Shown here piece after piece: positions 57,401 through 62,735 of a DNA stretch of 64,000 bases. The notes under the pieces were generated by a model. That model did no database searches. It was given only the letters and a program-made list of their open reading frames with translations, and was not told the origin of the DNA. Source of the DNA: Micropterix aruncella (taxonomy: Eukaryota; Arthropoda; Insecta; Lepidoptera; Micropterigidae). The stretch lies in the NCBI GenBank assembly GCA_944548615.1, contig OX155972.1, forward strand, positions 6,516,975-6,580,974, in the 5' to 3' direction. Numbering within the stretch: position 1 is the first letter of the stretch; every line of letters starts with the position of its first letter. A program made the position numbers and the translations under genes.

Positions 57401-58013
57401 TAGGACAGCTGTCTTGCCACATGTGAGCGTTCACCTTGCCACCCATTCACTCCCCCTTCGAAGCCATAGAATTTGAGATGCGCAAATCGCAGTTTTAGAT
57501 AATTTTTCTAAGAAAGAGTTGATTATTTTTCTGGAAAGGCCAAGATCTTTAAAGAGGTGAAATAGAGATTTAGCTGGCAGGCCACGAGCGCCAACTTCCA
57601 CCGCGTGAAGGTGAACAGTGAAGCCGTTCCGGGTTACGGCATTTGCAAGATCATGGTATTTATTTAATTTGTACTCGTGGTCTTTTGGGATATTTGATTC
57701 CCATGGAACAGTTAATTCTACAATAAGAGCCACCTTCCGAGATAGAGAGTAAAGAGTTATATCTGGACGGAGTTATATTATTACTTCCCCGGTATCGAAT
57801 TAACCTTAACGGGCTGTAGGATCTACATGCTAACGAAAATTGATGCCTAAATCAATTCACCTTTTGTCCAACTGCCGATATGAGAAATCCGAATACTTGA
57901 GCCAAAGCTGTAATGGGACCTTTCTGCTCCTTTGCATAGATCTCCTTGAACTTATTTTTTGTCAGCGGCTGCCCAGGCTCAGGTACAACATCAATAATAT
58001 CATATATTAATAT
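30334..58013 (-). CDS. CPSF1: CPSF1 (CPSF160), C-terminal third, spliced; 5' exons outside window
   Basis: Seven - strand exons join in phase: 58013-57861, 49550-49356, 48287-48173, 43149-43006, 42935-42806, 41227-41122 and 30414-30334, 924 nt including the stop. The protein shows [59 protein letters not shown] and the C-terminal [20 protein letters not shown], all hallmarks of the CPSF-A domain (beta-propeller C and the C-terminal helical domain) of CPSF160. Known role: scaffold of the nuclear complex that recognises AAUAAA with WDR33 and CPSF30 and positions the cleavage factor. Introns of 0.07 to 10.7 kb are filled with transposons. It converges on MLH3. Confidence 0.93.
31640..32160 (+). 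mobile_element. 5S rRNA-derived retroposon-like insert
   Basis: 31773-31862 resembles 5S rRNA: GAAGTTAAGCAACCTCGAGC then GGTCAGTACATGGATGGGTG and ACCG, i.e. the internal control region and loop E. A tRNA-like B-box word (GGTTCGGATTCC) follows at ~31883. The tail ends with CCATAAAAAAAAATAG. Flanking it are near-copies of the TTTTTTCAGATGGCACCGC acceptor/start region (31648 and 32172), which look like a long target duplication. Confidence 0.6.
31773..31862 (+). pseudogene. 5S rRNA-like segment
   Basis: About 60 of the bases from GATATCGAAGTTAAGCA onward follow the conserved middle of 5S rRNA, including GGATGGGTGACCG. The 5' and 3' stems do not pair as in a true gene, so this is a derivative. 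Confidence 0.7.
32183..32521 (+). CDS. N-terminal basic region of the transposon protein (upstream frame)
   Basis: 112 codons beginning at the ATG of TTTTTTTTTTCAG|ATGGCACC, so possibly spliced onto an upstream leader. [20 protein letters not shown] then [20 protein letters not shown] is a charged, probably DNA-binding N-terminus of a kind common in these transposases. The frame overlaps the long frame by 166 nt in a different phase; the two share an A8 run with an A-AAA-AAG heptamer at ~32366 where a -1 step would join them. Confidence 0.7.
   Translation: MAPLTAAEKQKRYRERMRQTNPEKFSEVLKYNADRNKKYRKKIKESLSEEKIIQQRLKWREKKGMMKKKTLLKKIIKTPTTRPGISHKKINKFKEKEFTECGLPRKPSMKKE
32356..35589 (+). CDS. 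DDE transposase, 1077 codons, with C-terminal SH3/Tudor-like domain
   Basis: Lysine-rich coiled-coil N-terminus (residues ~45-95), cysteine pairs ([17 protein letters not shown]), then a catalytic core: [20 protein letters not shown] (~420), [20 protein letters not shown] (~508) and [20 protein letters not shown] (~541), giving D-81-D-32-E. A cysteine cluster ([20 protein letters not shown]) follows, then ~300 residues of charged low complexity, and a C-terminal module starting [20 protein letters not shown]. Uncharacterised insect and cnidarian repeats of this type are known to me only as repeat proteins. The frame is intact, so the copy looks young. It would act in the nucleus on the element's TIRs. 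Confidence 0.85.
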   Translation: MARKKRNDEKENSAEKNNKDANNTTRDQPQKNKQVQRKRIYRMWIAKKTQYEKRINLLYKKIDKLRQQNKRLIKKTLQLEELLLKEKNVEDITITSKTNENDMTPLSKASAFIDQNVPNVTNEAKEKVKRVLLDHNILTNVVQDAYKNTKTNEERNIFKSLTENEIVHKYRKKRQMTLLLGLKGRARRLKQCAEKRNKKISAEIKNFYVRDDVSRATAGKKEVKTSNKDKQQRRYLLKSLKDLFKKYKDEGGTAKYSSFKKYRPFYVLHPKLSNRNTCGCIKHENIKFKTEKLYTVGMIDTKKLDEILTRVVCDPNSKECAYRQCLNCRDKVITFDWAAHNNDDMVTWEEFAREKHEYVDKNDGNKKTTEKIVKKENRDTLISLTNSYNNDLNTFRKHIYNIKHQYSQYLSCINNLETNEIVIHIDFSENYTCKLSKEVQSMHWGASKPQITIHTGVMYAKERQPQTFASISPNNEHGPEAIWAHLEPVLDYVKKEFPSVTQIHFFSDGPTSQYKQKKNFYLFSKLTQEMTFPRSTWNFSEASHGKGAADGVGAAIKRRLDNCVAQGVDIPNAEVAYEVLQNSDSTILTFYIPHESIKKYSVTEILLPVPQTMTLHQIINTDAINTIRYRCLSCFCCDDVNSIKGSCNCLNAKIHLLSKKRQSTDSKRKRDNSSNKKQEGLQKKRKITQKDPLDDSKENKVQILADARYLPENQGYIDLKQYYGLNSKHISPNFDLYRNKCYNKNEYGNNIDPIPSTSKEVNFKTCSLKRKRPVDSESDTTDTSHETFSVHDSSDYCIDDDEELLKEITTNVKYDHDTDSEKPTTELENMGQVEEKKRHNLIETTEIVTRVQIREKENLNMENKEQENETRKGENRGQIGKTITTESENKEKDKYITSKTTESDNRIQRGQEKNNTMTIKNIVQIEVESKTNEVQIGAEKHEIVKTKDKVQIEEAKSEEAQNRVHIEEEENKPSQTTEEKEFERLENREGDSVIVKYYEKRSWKFYVGYIENVQEENSVTFYTITFLKTVKNPLQFVKSKKNDRDFVPATNVVKKVDLVLSSKEYYLKNSCDRVYFT
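35722..35792. mobile_element. 71-bp TTAA MITE
   Basis: TTAA on both sides (35718-35721, 35793-35796). Ends CCCTTCAGGCC and GGCCTGACGGG are inverted with one mismatch, the piggyBac-type terminus of family C. The empty site GATTTAATGTTTAG is seen at 36140. Confidence 0.9.
35882..36045. mobile_element. 164-bp palindromic MITE with TTA duplication
   Basis: CAGCCGATATTTCAGTTCAT at the left and its near-complement at the right, with a GAGTCGGATAAGTCCGACTC hairpin in the middle. TTA on both sides is the target preference of PIF/Harbinger elements. The empty site is at 36140. Confidence 0.88.
37039..39392. mobile_element. 2.35-kb hAT-type element with 8-bp duplication
   Basis: CAGTGTTGCCAATTTAGC at the left and GGTGGCAACAATG at the right; AACATACT flanks both sides exactly (37031-37038, 39393-39400). 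Subterminal AGCATATTTT words are repeated on both arms. No transposase is left. It carries a repeat fragment (37680-37870) and the 38422-38721 MITE. G+C-richer spacer at 38120-38400 and 38750-39180 is unidentified. Confidence 0.85.
38422..38721. mobile_element. 300-bp TTAA MITE
   Basis: TTAA|CCCATTGAGTCAACC and TACTCCAAGG|GTTAA. Its inside (TTATTCATAATTATCTAATTG, TTTCAATGCAATCATTG) is shared with 43540-43620 and 47520-47660. Confidence 0.8.
39401..40461. other. CPSF1 intron, repeats, no gene
   Basis: 39650-39760 is a C-rich strand-biased tract. 39880-40060 contains two copies of a TTTGATGACAAGTCTACTGA-like word. 40181-40290 is half a family-B MITE, followed by a poly-G run. Confidence 0.5.
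40462..40860 (+). pseudogene. RTE-type LINE 3' end
   Basis: Reads [60 protein letters not shown], then [13 protein letters not shown] after a shift. R-M-L-x-I-x-W-x-x-R-x-T-N ... F-G-H-V-x-R ... G-R-x-x-x-R-W is the usual C-terminus of RTE/BovB-type ORFs. Ends in a GAAGAAGAAGG tail. Confidence 0.85.
41122..41227 (-). CDS. CPSF1: CPSF1 exon
   Basis: Acceptor TATTTCAG|GACGTA, 106 nt, donor AAGAG|GTAAAG, phase 2 in and 0 out. Codes [20 protein letters not shown] then [15 protein letters not shown], the segment before the C-terminal AKKIG helix. The reading frame called in another phase (containing [10 protein letters not shown]) is not the protein. Confidence 0.9.
41332..41408. repeat. short perfect-like hairpin in a TTAA MITE fragment
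   Basis: ACAAAATTGTCCAAAATGTT and AACTTTTTGGACAATTTTGT face each other with GTGCGGTGCA-type inner arms and a centre GTGCGCAC. The preceding TTTAACCGGTCGAAAGCCAG is a family-D terminus. Confidence 0.75.
41414..42396. mobile_element. ~0.98-kb element with ~30-bp inverted ends
   Basis: CTATAGTCGCCGTCATACAA and TTGTATGGCAGCGACTATA are inverted ends, extended by CTGATGACCGG / CCAGTGATCAG. No coding. It contains another palindromic MITE (42079-42215; AATAGCGACAAGCTTCAAGT / CTTAAAGGTTGTCACTAATA). Target duplication not clear. Confidence 0.7.
42806..42935 (-). CDS. CPSF1: CPSF1 exon
   Basis: Acceptor TCATCTAG|GTACAT, 130 nt, donor TTCAG|GTTCGT. Codes [20 protein letters not shown] then [20 protein letters not shown]. 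It is separated from the preceding exon by only 70 bp, the one short intron seen in this gene here. Confidence 0.93.
43006..43149 (-). CDS. CPSF1: CPSF1 exon
   Basis: Acceptor TATTCCAG|GTCAGC, 144 nt, donor TTCG|GTAAGT, phase 1 in and 1 out. Codes [20 protein letters not shown] and [15 protein letters not shown]; the R-x-D-x-H-x-G-x-x-V-N segment is diagnostic. Confidence 0.93.
43412..44087 (-). mobile_element. ~676-bp TTAA element, family E, uninterrupted
   Basis: Bounded by (A/T)TAA|CCCTTCGAGTAGCGGC and TAGCTGAAGGG|TTAA. It is the inverted counterpart of 45509-47768, which is split by a LINE. Contains TAACGACCAAATTCGGTTGC on the - strand. Confidence 0.8.
44255..44640. mobile_element. LINE 3' end, twin-primed (inverted 5' segment)
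   Basis: 44255-44575 is the restriction-like endonuclease end and UTR (as at 57380-57660) in - orientation; 44576-44640 is the last part of the same 3' UTR (ATAGTATTATGATGGGCCCG... TTTGTATTTTATTTTATTA) in + orientation. Confidence 0.8.
44653..45035. mobile_element. MITE with ~80-bp inverted ends
   Basis: ACTGGCATTCTACAAGGTGG and TGAATCAGTAAGAGCAACAG at the left reappear complemented at 44970-45020 (GTTCGTACTGATTCACC, AGCCAGTTAATAA). The centre carries a TCGGTAAAATATCACTAATA palindrome. Confidence 0.75.
45040..45290 (-). repeat. interspersed repeat (inverse of 1975-2200)
   Basis: Shares GGAATGTACTCAATCAGACC and TTTAGAAGTTGTGGTG words with the complement of 1975-2200. Confidence 0.7.
45359..45508 (+). 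repeat. 4.7 x 32-bp tandem repeat
   Basis: Unit ATACTAGATATTAGGCAACT + GTAACGACCTAG, nearly identical between copies, starting at 45359, 45391, 45423, 45455 and 45487 (partial). No spacers, so not CRISPR-like. The GTAACGACC word is the terminus of the adjoining family-E element, which the array has probably grown from. Confidence 0.95.
45509..47768 (+). mobile_element. family E TTAA element split by a LINE
   Basis: Left part TAACGACCAAATTTGGTTGC to CGTTGGCTA; the sequence resumes at 46783 (TAACGACCAATATTGG) and ends ACTCAAGGGG|TTA at 47768. It matches the inverted copy 43412-44087. Confidence 0.8.
45553..46780 (+). mobile_element. 5'-truncated non-LTR retrotransposon with RT
   Basis: An open frame from ~45558 to 46490 codes RT from [20 protein letters not shown] through [29 protein letters not shown] (active box, usually FADD/YADD), [34 protein letters not shown] and [20 protein letters not shown]. 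After one TAA the same frame runs 27 codons more. It ends in a short TTATGA(TTATGA)n tail. Jockey/CR1 group. The second Asp of the active box is Glu, so this copy would be inactive even if expressed. Confidence 0.88.
48173..48287 (-). CDS. CPSF1: CPSF1 exon
   Basis: Acceptor TTTCACAG|GTCTAC, 115 nt, donor GGTG|GTAAGT, phase 0 in and 1 out. Codes [20 protein letters not shown] and [15 protein letters not shown]. Only 38 codons of the open frame here belong to the exon; the rest is intron read-through. Confidence 0.93.
48480..49300 (-). mobile_element. LINE RT C-terminal part, split by a TTAA MITE
   Basis: [20 protein letters not shown] then [60 protein letters not shown]: the usual end of jockey/CR1 ORF2 (D-L-x-F-L-x-K-x-x-N-x-x-I-x-C). 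Same family as 25500-25860, which has no MITE. Confidence 0.8.
48591..48853. mobile_element. TTAA MITE (piggyBac-type), copy C2, inverted
   Basis: TTAA at 48587-48590 and 48854-48857. Ends CCCTTCAGGCCTCGGCCCC and CCAATCGGGGCTTGAGGGG. The empty site is seen in the paralogous LINE at 25602. Confidence 0.9.
49356..49550 (-). CDS. CPSF1: CPSF1 exon
   Basis: Acceptor TTTTTCAG|ATTTAT, 65 codons, donor GCCAG|GTATAT, phase 0. Codes [20 protein letters not shown], then [20 protein letters not shown] and [17 protein letters not shown], continuing the beta-propeller. Confidence 0.93.
49576..49794. mobile_element. TTAA MITE, family D
   Basis: TTAA|CCTTTCGGAAGCCAGCC and GGCCTCCCAGGGG|TTAA. Contains a GGTTGACTTTGTATATAA / inverse hairpin. 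Confidence 0.82.
49800..50690 (+). mobile_element. LINE RT end plus 3' UTR and (GTATT)n tail
   Basis: [20 protein letters not shown], then [59 protein letters not shown] to stop 50285, and a 3' UTR that matches 18865-19245. Broken by shifts near 49900. Confidence 0.85.
50691..51890 (+). mobile_element. two LINE RT fragments in tandem, one with a MITE between
   Basis: 50691-50885 and 51290-51890 share GATGATCTCAAATGGGA and GCCAACTCTACTCTCTATCT. The second reads [80 protein letters not shown] and [12 protein letters not shown], a different LINE group (W-N-P...I-E-x-V-Q-R-R-A-T-K) from the jockey-like copies. 51128-51265 is a truncated family-D MITE. Confidence 0.8.
52499..55602 (-). mobile_element. 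pogo/Tigger-like DNA transposon, 3.1 kb
   Basis: Inverted ends GGGGAGAGGGTGGTACATTC and the complement of GGGGAAGGGGTGGTAGATTC, with TA on both sides (52497-52498, 55603-55604). The empty TA site is in MITE copy C1 at 28242. Carries one spliced transposase gene on the - strand. Confidence 0.92.
52883..55119 (-). CDS. pogo-like transposase, two exons, one homopolymer frameshift
   Basis: Exon 1, 55119-54684: [20 protein letters not shown] and [20 protein letters not shown], a pipsqueak-type helix-turn-helix. A 66-bp intron (CAG|GTAAGT ... TTGCAG) joins it in phase to [20 protein letters not shown]. The catalytic core has [21 protein letters not shown] and [16 protein letters not shown] (DD35D). 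Near 53866 an A8 run shifts the frame; the rest continues in another phase as [20 protein letters not shown], a Ser/Lys-rich region and a C-terminal module [20 protein letters not shown]. Nearly intact and therefore recent, but this copy needs the shift corrected to be active. Confidence 0.88.
55735..56750 (+). mobile_element. LINE RT C-terminus and 3' end
   Basis: [80 protein letters not shown] and, after one stop, [32 protein letters not shown]1/jockey-type. The 3' end (AATAAAGATTTTTTGACTTTC) is at ~56745. Confidence 0.85.
56817..56969 (+). pseudogene. orphan CPSF1-like exon, inverted and frameshifted
   Basis: Read on the + strand after a good acceptor (ATTCTTTCAG|CC), the frame gives [20 protein letters not shown] then FLHGY. 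This matches the CPSF160 N-terminal propeller segment S-Y-x-I-x-x-x-x-L-D-E-K-x-x-N-x-x-D-x-Q-F-L-H-G-Y-Y-E-P-T-L. A 2-nt loss after HGY moves the frame, and [11 protein letters not shown] follows in another phase. Real CPSF1 exons here are on the - strand and this part of the protein should lie beyond the right edge, so this is a misplaced, inverted copy. LINE 3' ends flank it on both sides and cut its 3' end. Confidence 0.8.
56970..57265 (+). mobile_element. second copy of the same LINE 3' end
   Basis: ACTCAGAGAGCATTTGAAAT... repeats 56425-56560 (ATCTTCCAGATAAATGCCCT, CCCACAAAGAGTTAA). It joins directly onto the orphan CPSF1-like exon. Confidence 0.8.
57275..57770 (-). pseudogene. LINE 3' end with restriction-like endonuclease remnant, (TAA)n tail
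   Basis: On the - strand: [80 protein letters not shown]. The UTR ends CGTTTGTATTTATTATTTAT then AATAATAATAA, a LINE tail. Best copy of three. Confidence 0.7.
57861..58013 (-). CDS. CPSF1: CPSF1 exon (first in window)
   Basis: On the - strand: acceptor TTTACAG|ATATTA, 51 codons, donor AAAAG|GTGAAT, phase 0 both ends. Codes [20 protein letters not shown] and [18 protein letters not shown], a near-invariant stretch of the CPSF-A domain. Confidence 0.92.
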
Positions 58014-58394
58014 CTGTAAATATAAAAAATATTACTTGTCATTTTAACCGTATGCTGCGTAATTTCCGGCGGTTTCAAACTATATATTAGTCTATCGCAA
58101 AAGGGCTATTATTTCAATGGAAAGCAATGGTCGATTGGACCTAACATAAAACATCAAGAAAGTATTTCAAGGATGAAACTCCTGTCCATAAAATTTAAAA
58201 AGTGTTGAAGTTTACCCTAAAGGCGACATGATACCTGGGAACGACCATATTTGGGGAATTTTAGTTTTATGAGTTTTTTGAAAAATATGCGCATTAATTT
58301 TAAAAAGTTTCTAAGTGAATCCCTCGATATTTTTTTATTTGTTGAGTGGGGCTTTATGAGCCTTGTAACACTGCAACCATTGCTGATCTATTGT

Positions 58395-58660
58395 GTTCGC
58401 CACCTACTATAGTTCTGCGCTAAGCCTCGTGTCATTTAAGAACCGCAGCAGGCTTTTGGCGCCAGATTGTTTTATCTCCTCAGGTTGGAGGCAATGACCA
58501 CCCAAGTGGGTGTATCTTTTACGCATCAGCGGGCCACACTCGCACATGAGGTGCTGGGGAGTTTCCTCTGCTCCTTGGCAGAACCTGCACATTATTGTGT
58601 CTCTGAGCTTGAGGTTGAACATGTGTTTGTTCAGGCCACCTGAATTCCTCAATAAGGAAC
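58395..58660 (-). pseudogene. LINE C-terminal fragment (R1/LOA-like Cys motif)
   Basis: NSGGLNKHMFNLKLRDTIMC, RFCQGAEETPQHLMCECGPL, MRKRYTHLGGHCLQPEEI. L-N-x-H-x-x-x-L ... C-x-x-C-x-x-x-x-E-T-x-x-H-x-x-x-x-C is the end of R1/I/jockey-type ORF2. Confidence 0.75.
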
Positions 58661-59500
58661 CAATTTAAAATTTGGACCCAAAAAAGTTGCTCATTGCCTT
58701 GGACATTAAGTTTTTAAACTGACTTCAAAAACTTTCAGGCGCGTTTACTCCTACAATGTAAGCGGTGAGTGTGTTTTATTATAATTTCATTATATTGACT
58801 GGTTAATTCTCTAGGACAGCACTTAACAACATTTTTTATTTAGGCCCTAAATTAATTAAAACGTGAAGGGGTCTGAGTTACGTTAAATATGCTTTGCCAT
58901 TAACGCTCTTATACCACCACTGCGTAAAGATACTTATTCTGTGCTAGCGCTGCGATTGACCGTTTAGTATGCATCTGGTTCCCGGCGTTTTGTATGTGGA
59001 ATCTGCGCTTGATGCTTCGTCAATGCTGGATTTTTATTAGTCAAACCCTACAAAATTGACTCCGCCTATTTTTTCGCATGTCCGCCCATTTCGGATATTT
59101 TTCTGAGGTCTCATGTCGCCTTAAATGGGGTATGAACTTATGCTATCATCTGATATATTTCCAAAGAAGTTATTTTCGTTTTATTAACAGAACTGACAGA
59201 AAATAATGACACATCTGTATGTGACTGGTTTACTTATCATAGGAACATCAAATTTCGATAAATAGTTCGATTACAAATAAACAAGTTAGATGGTCAATTG
59301 ACAAAATTGAAATCAATTTATAAATCAGCGCGCTGGCGGTGCAGACCTTAAAACGCAATTCTGGGCCAATTTTGTATGGAGGAAGAAAAAATGTTCGATT
59401 TCTTTTGGGCTCATCACGAAAAGGGTGCCTGATGATGTCTTTTGATCACTCGTGAAATATCATTTAGATAGGATTTCATCTTCTGCCTCTGCCCAAATAA
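58661..59500. other. CPSF1 intron, unidentified repeat DNA
   Basis: 58720-58860 is shared, inverted, with 13215-13380. Nothing coding recognised. Confidence 0.4.
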
Positions 59501-59905
59501 ATTTCTTCTAGTGAGAACAATTCTCTGATTGCTTTTTCTATGATTAAAGTGCCAGAATCTGGTGCAATACAACCCAAAAACTTGGCATGTGGCTCTTTAA
59601 TCAACGAAATGTGCTCTTCAAGAATACTCTCCGTCCTTTTCCGATACAATTAAAGTTTTATTTTTTCTTTCGTTGAAGTATAAAGCAAGTACTTAGTAGT
59701 AGGAATAGAAGCCCTACCCCCCATATTTCTGTAATCTTTGCCATCGCTTGTACTTCCTTATACAAGGCCTCTTTCTTTGTGTCTTAGTCCAATTTTATTT
59801 AGCAACCGCTCCACTCATAAAACTTTATGGCATCTTCGTATCTAGGCAACACATAATCTTTTAAATCACACATATAAACAAACAATGGACATTCCCGATT
59901 TTAAA
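59500..59905 (-). pseudogene. transposase-like remnant
   Basis: 59808-59890 on the - strand reads PLFVYMCDLKDYVLPRYEDA then IKFYEWSGC and a stop. I recognise this L-P-x-Y-x-D-A-x-x-F-Y-E-W pattern only from uncharacterised insect repeat proteins. The rest is full of stops. Confidence 0.4.
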
Positions 59906-60009
59906 GAGTACAGTCCATCTTGAATTGCGAATCGCAAATTGCGATTTTGAAACGTGCAAATGATCGCAACAGAACCACTCCCTGCAGAAGCTGCAGCACA
60001 ACTGGTGGC

Positions 60010-60721
60010 CAGTGTTGCCAACTTAGGCGATATGTCGCCATTTAGGCTACCTCTAATGGGTTATCGGCGACCAAAAAATACCAAAAATCGCCTGTCGCCG
60101 ATTTAGGCTACACCAGTTGTTCGATTTTTACGGCGAGGACGATTTTATTTATTTCTAACATAATGGGGCCGAACATTTGGGTAACTTGTAATGTTTCTAA
60201 AATAAATAATTTCTCCTTTATTGACCTTAAGTTAGTATGGTTTAGTTAAATATTATATAATTGTGTTTTGCATTATTAATGTAGGTATGTACCTAATTGA
60301 TTTTTCAAACTTTCGTAGTTAGGAAAGTAGTTAAGAAAATTATTTTTTTTAAATAATGTACCTAGTTATAATAGATAAATGGTCATATTACATTGTATAT
60401 TTATGTTTGGTTCGTGATATAATGTCCATAAATACAGTAGATTTATACAAAATGGTAATCTTGGTACCTATCTAGGAAATTTTATTATATTTTCTCATAC
60501 AATCTTATTCCATCCAATGTTTATTTTTTTATATACCTACTAAGCTTGGTATTTTCTTAAAGTATCTGTAATTGTCAGAATGACTCCAATTCTTTTATTT
60601 AAATCTATCGCTTGCAATTCTTTTCATTGGCAAAAAACGGTTTATTTTTCAAATCGGCTACTTTAGGCTACCTTTTCTGTTGACATCGGCGACTATTTAA
60701 GTCTGACACTTGGCAACACTG
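60010..60721. mobile_element. 712-bp hAT-type MITE with perfect 8-bp duplication
   Basis: CAGTGTTGCCAACTTAGG and ACACTTGGCAACACTG; CTGGTGGC on both sides (60002-60009, 60722-60729). Subterminal ATTTAGGCTAC / GGCTACTTTAGG words on both arms. Ends relate to those at 37039-39392. Confidence 0.9.
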
Positions 60722-61366
60722 CTGGTGGCATGTCTCGAAGCGTTGAATTTTTACTTCCTCGCTATCTCCCTCACAACCACACATGTGAAAAGTGCCACAT
60801 GTTATAACTTTATTTCGTAAGTAGACCATAATAACCCTCTAATTCGATCAAAAATATACTTACTACTTGATTCTAGGTACCTAATCTCCATTCGACAACT
60901 TTTTTTTTCAGCTTTGACTACGATTCGGAGGCAGAAGGAATTATCAGAATGGAATATTTTTTTTACATGCGTTAGTTTTAAAACATTCTGCACCCTTTCT
61001 GTGAAAAACCCCTCGGAAAAGTCGAAAAAAATGAAAACAGCCTAGCCTAATGTACAGTTGGAAAGAGCAGCATTCATTTGGGTAAAAAAATAATAGGTAA
61101 AATAAAAATGAAATTACCCTTCCTCTAGAAGTGATGTCTTCACTGTAGTTGTAACTCGTACCCAATACTATGTAGCCACGTAAGCCAGAACTGTTGATAA
61201 AACATTACATATTAGATTCAGACTTTTATTAAAAAAAATAAAAAAATAGTTACGTCTTGGTCGACAATGTAAGGGAGGATTAACCCATTGACACTTGAAG
61301 TCGGCGAAATGCCGGTGAAGTATATTATGCATATGTAATGTGAAAAGATTGACATATTGTCTATAG

Positions 61367-61714
61367 CAGGGGTTCCCAAACTTATTGACCCCGCGACCCA
61401 CCACGGGAAGCGCGCGCGTGCGCCGGGGGCGAGCGAAACGAGGCTAGAGACGTGGCGCTGTCTCTTTGCGCGGCTATTTCATCCTCCCGCGCCGTTGCAA
61501 AGTTGCATGTTTTATATTCTATTCTTTTCAAGTGCTATCTTTATTTTATTTAATTGTATTGTCTGTAGGTATCCTAAATACATGTAGACTCGTCAATCTA
61601 TCTAGTCATCTATTTGCCATATTATACCCTACGTTCATACATTGTATTCGCAACCCACCTAGAATTGGCTCGCGACCCACCAGTGGGTCGCGGCCCACAC
61701 TTTAGGAACCGCTG
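61367..61714. mobile_element. 348-bp hAT MITE with perfect 8-bp duplication
   Basis: CAGGGGTTCCCAAACTTATT and AGGAACCGCTG; GTCTATAG on both sides (61359-61366, 61715-61722). The CAGnGGTTCCCAAACT end is a classic hAT terminus. G+C-rich inside. Confidence 0.93.
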
Positions 61715-61749
61715 GTCTATAGGATAGGTATTGCGGAAAGCATATTAGA

Positions 61750-62010
61750 GAATATTACGCTCCCCCAGGAGGATTACAGGAGGAGCATGCCCCAGGAGGA
61801 TTACAGACTGTACAATGGGCACATTTCCCTAGACAAATTCCTCCAAATCCTGTCAAACAAAACCCGTCCAGGCTTTGTAAAATGCGTTCATTACTGAAAA
61901 AGAAAAGTGAATCACGATGGGAATGTGAGAAATGCTTAGTGGCTCTCCAAATGTCAGAATGTTCCAAAAAATACCATACCCTTCCAAAACTGCCTGGAGA
62001 TGAAGATTAA
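61750..62010 (+). pseudogene. piggyBac transposase C-terminal Cys-rich domain
   Basis: RLCKMRSLLKKKSESRWECE then KCLVALQMSECSKKYHTLPK and a TAA at ~62009. C-x-x-C-x(n)-C-x(4-5)-C..Y/F-H-T is the zinc-binding tail of piggyBac transposases; here several cysteines survive. Catalytic part absent. Confidence 0.8.
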
Positions 62011-62735
62011 ACAAAATTAAATATCCAAATAACAAAAAAATAAAATAATTCTATGTTGTACTGTTTTAATTTTATGCGAAGTTTAGTGTTAAGGTTTCTT
62101 TGAAATAAAAGTTGTAATAATTAAATTAGTATTTTTAATTAACAAATTATGTCATATTATTAGTGGTGGAATGGGTTAATCAGTCGGGCGCCAATAATGC
62201 CTAAAGACATTTTGAGTCGGTTGACAGATCTGTGCGTAGCCATTTTGGTCGGCCCCCATATATATTAAATGAATACACAATATATATGACTCACAATATT
62301 AATTATTAGGTAACGAGAAAATTCTTTGCGCGCGAAGGCTGCACTGCATGCAGAAAACAGCGCTGCAACTTTTTGGTCTATTTTGTATATAAAATACTAC
62401 TAAAATACTATCATTATTTTATAAATTATCTCTTTTTACCTAATAATTAATCTTGCTAGTCATGTATATCATATATTAGGTCTACCGGAAAGTTCTGTTC
62501 TATAATGTCATGAAGGCCAATAGCGTGGGCCATATGTATATATATGTCTATAATTGAATACCTCGCGCGAACAACGTTGCAAACGACAAAAATGTCCAAA
62601 GCGATTTTCTTATCAAACAACGTTGCTTATACTAATACTCACCCATCCCTCTTTGTTTGAAGTAGAAAAAATATGTTTGTCTCTGTCAAACTAATGTCGG
62701 TTACCGCGAGCGCCGAACGCAAGTAGTGGAACAAC

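Larger units (their letters stand above)
61284..62175 (+). mobile_element. piggyBac deletion derivative
   Basis: TTAA (61280-61283, 62176-62179) with ends CCCATTGACAC and GTGGAATGGG. It keeps only the last ~65 codons of the transposase and has taken up a hAT MITE (61367-61714). Confidence 0.85.

Noticed and set aside
62477..62520. Possible mariner terminus (TTAGGTCTACCGGAAAGTTC)
   Set aside because: The word resembles mariner ends but I could not find a matching inverted end or coding region in the window.
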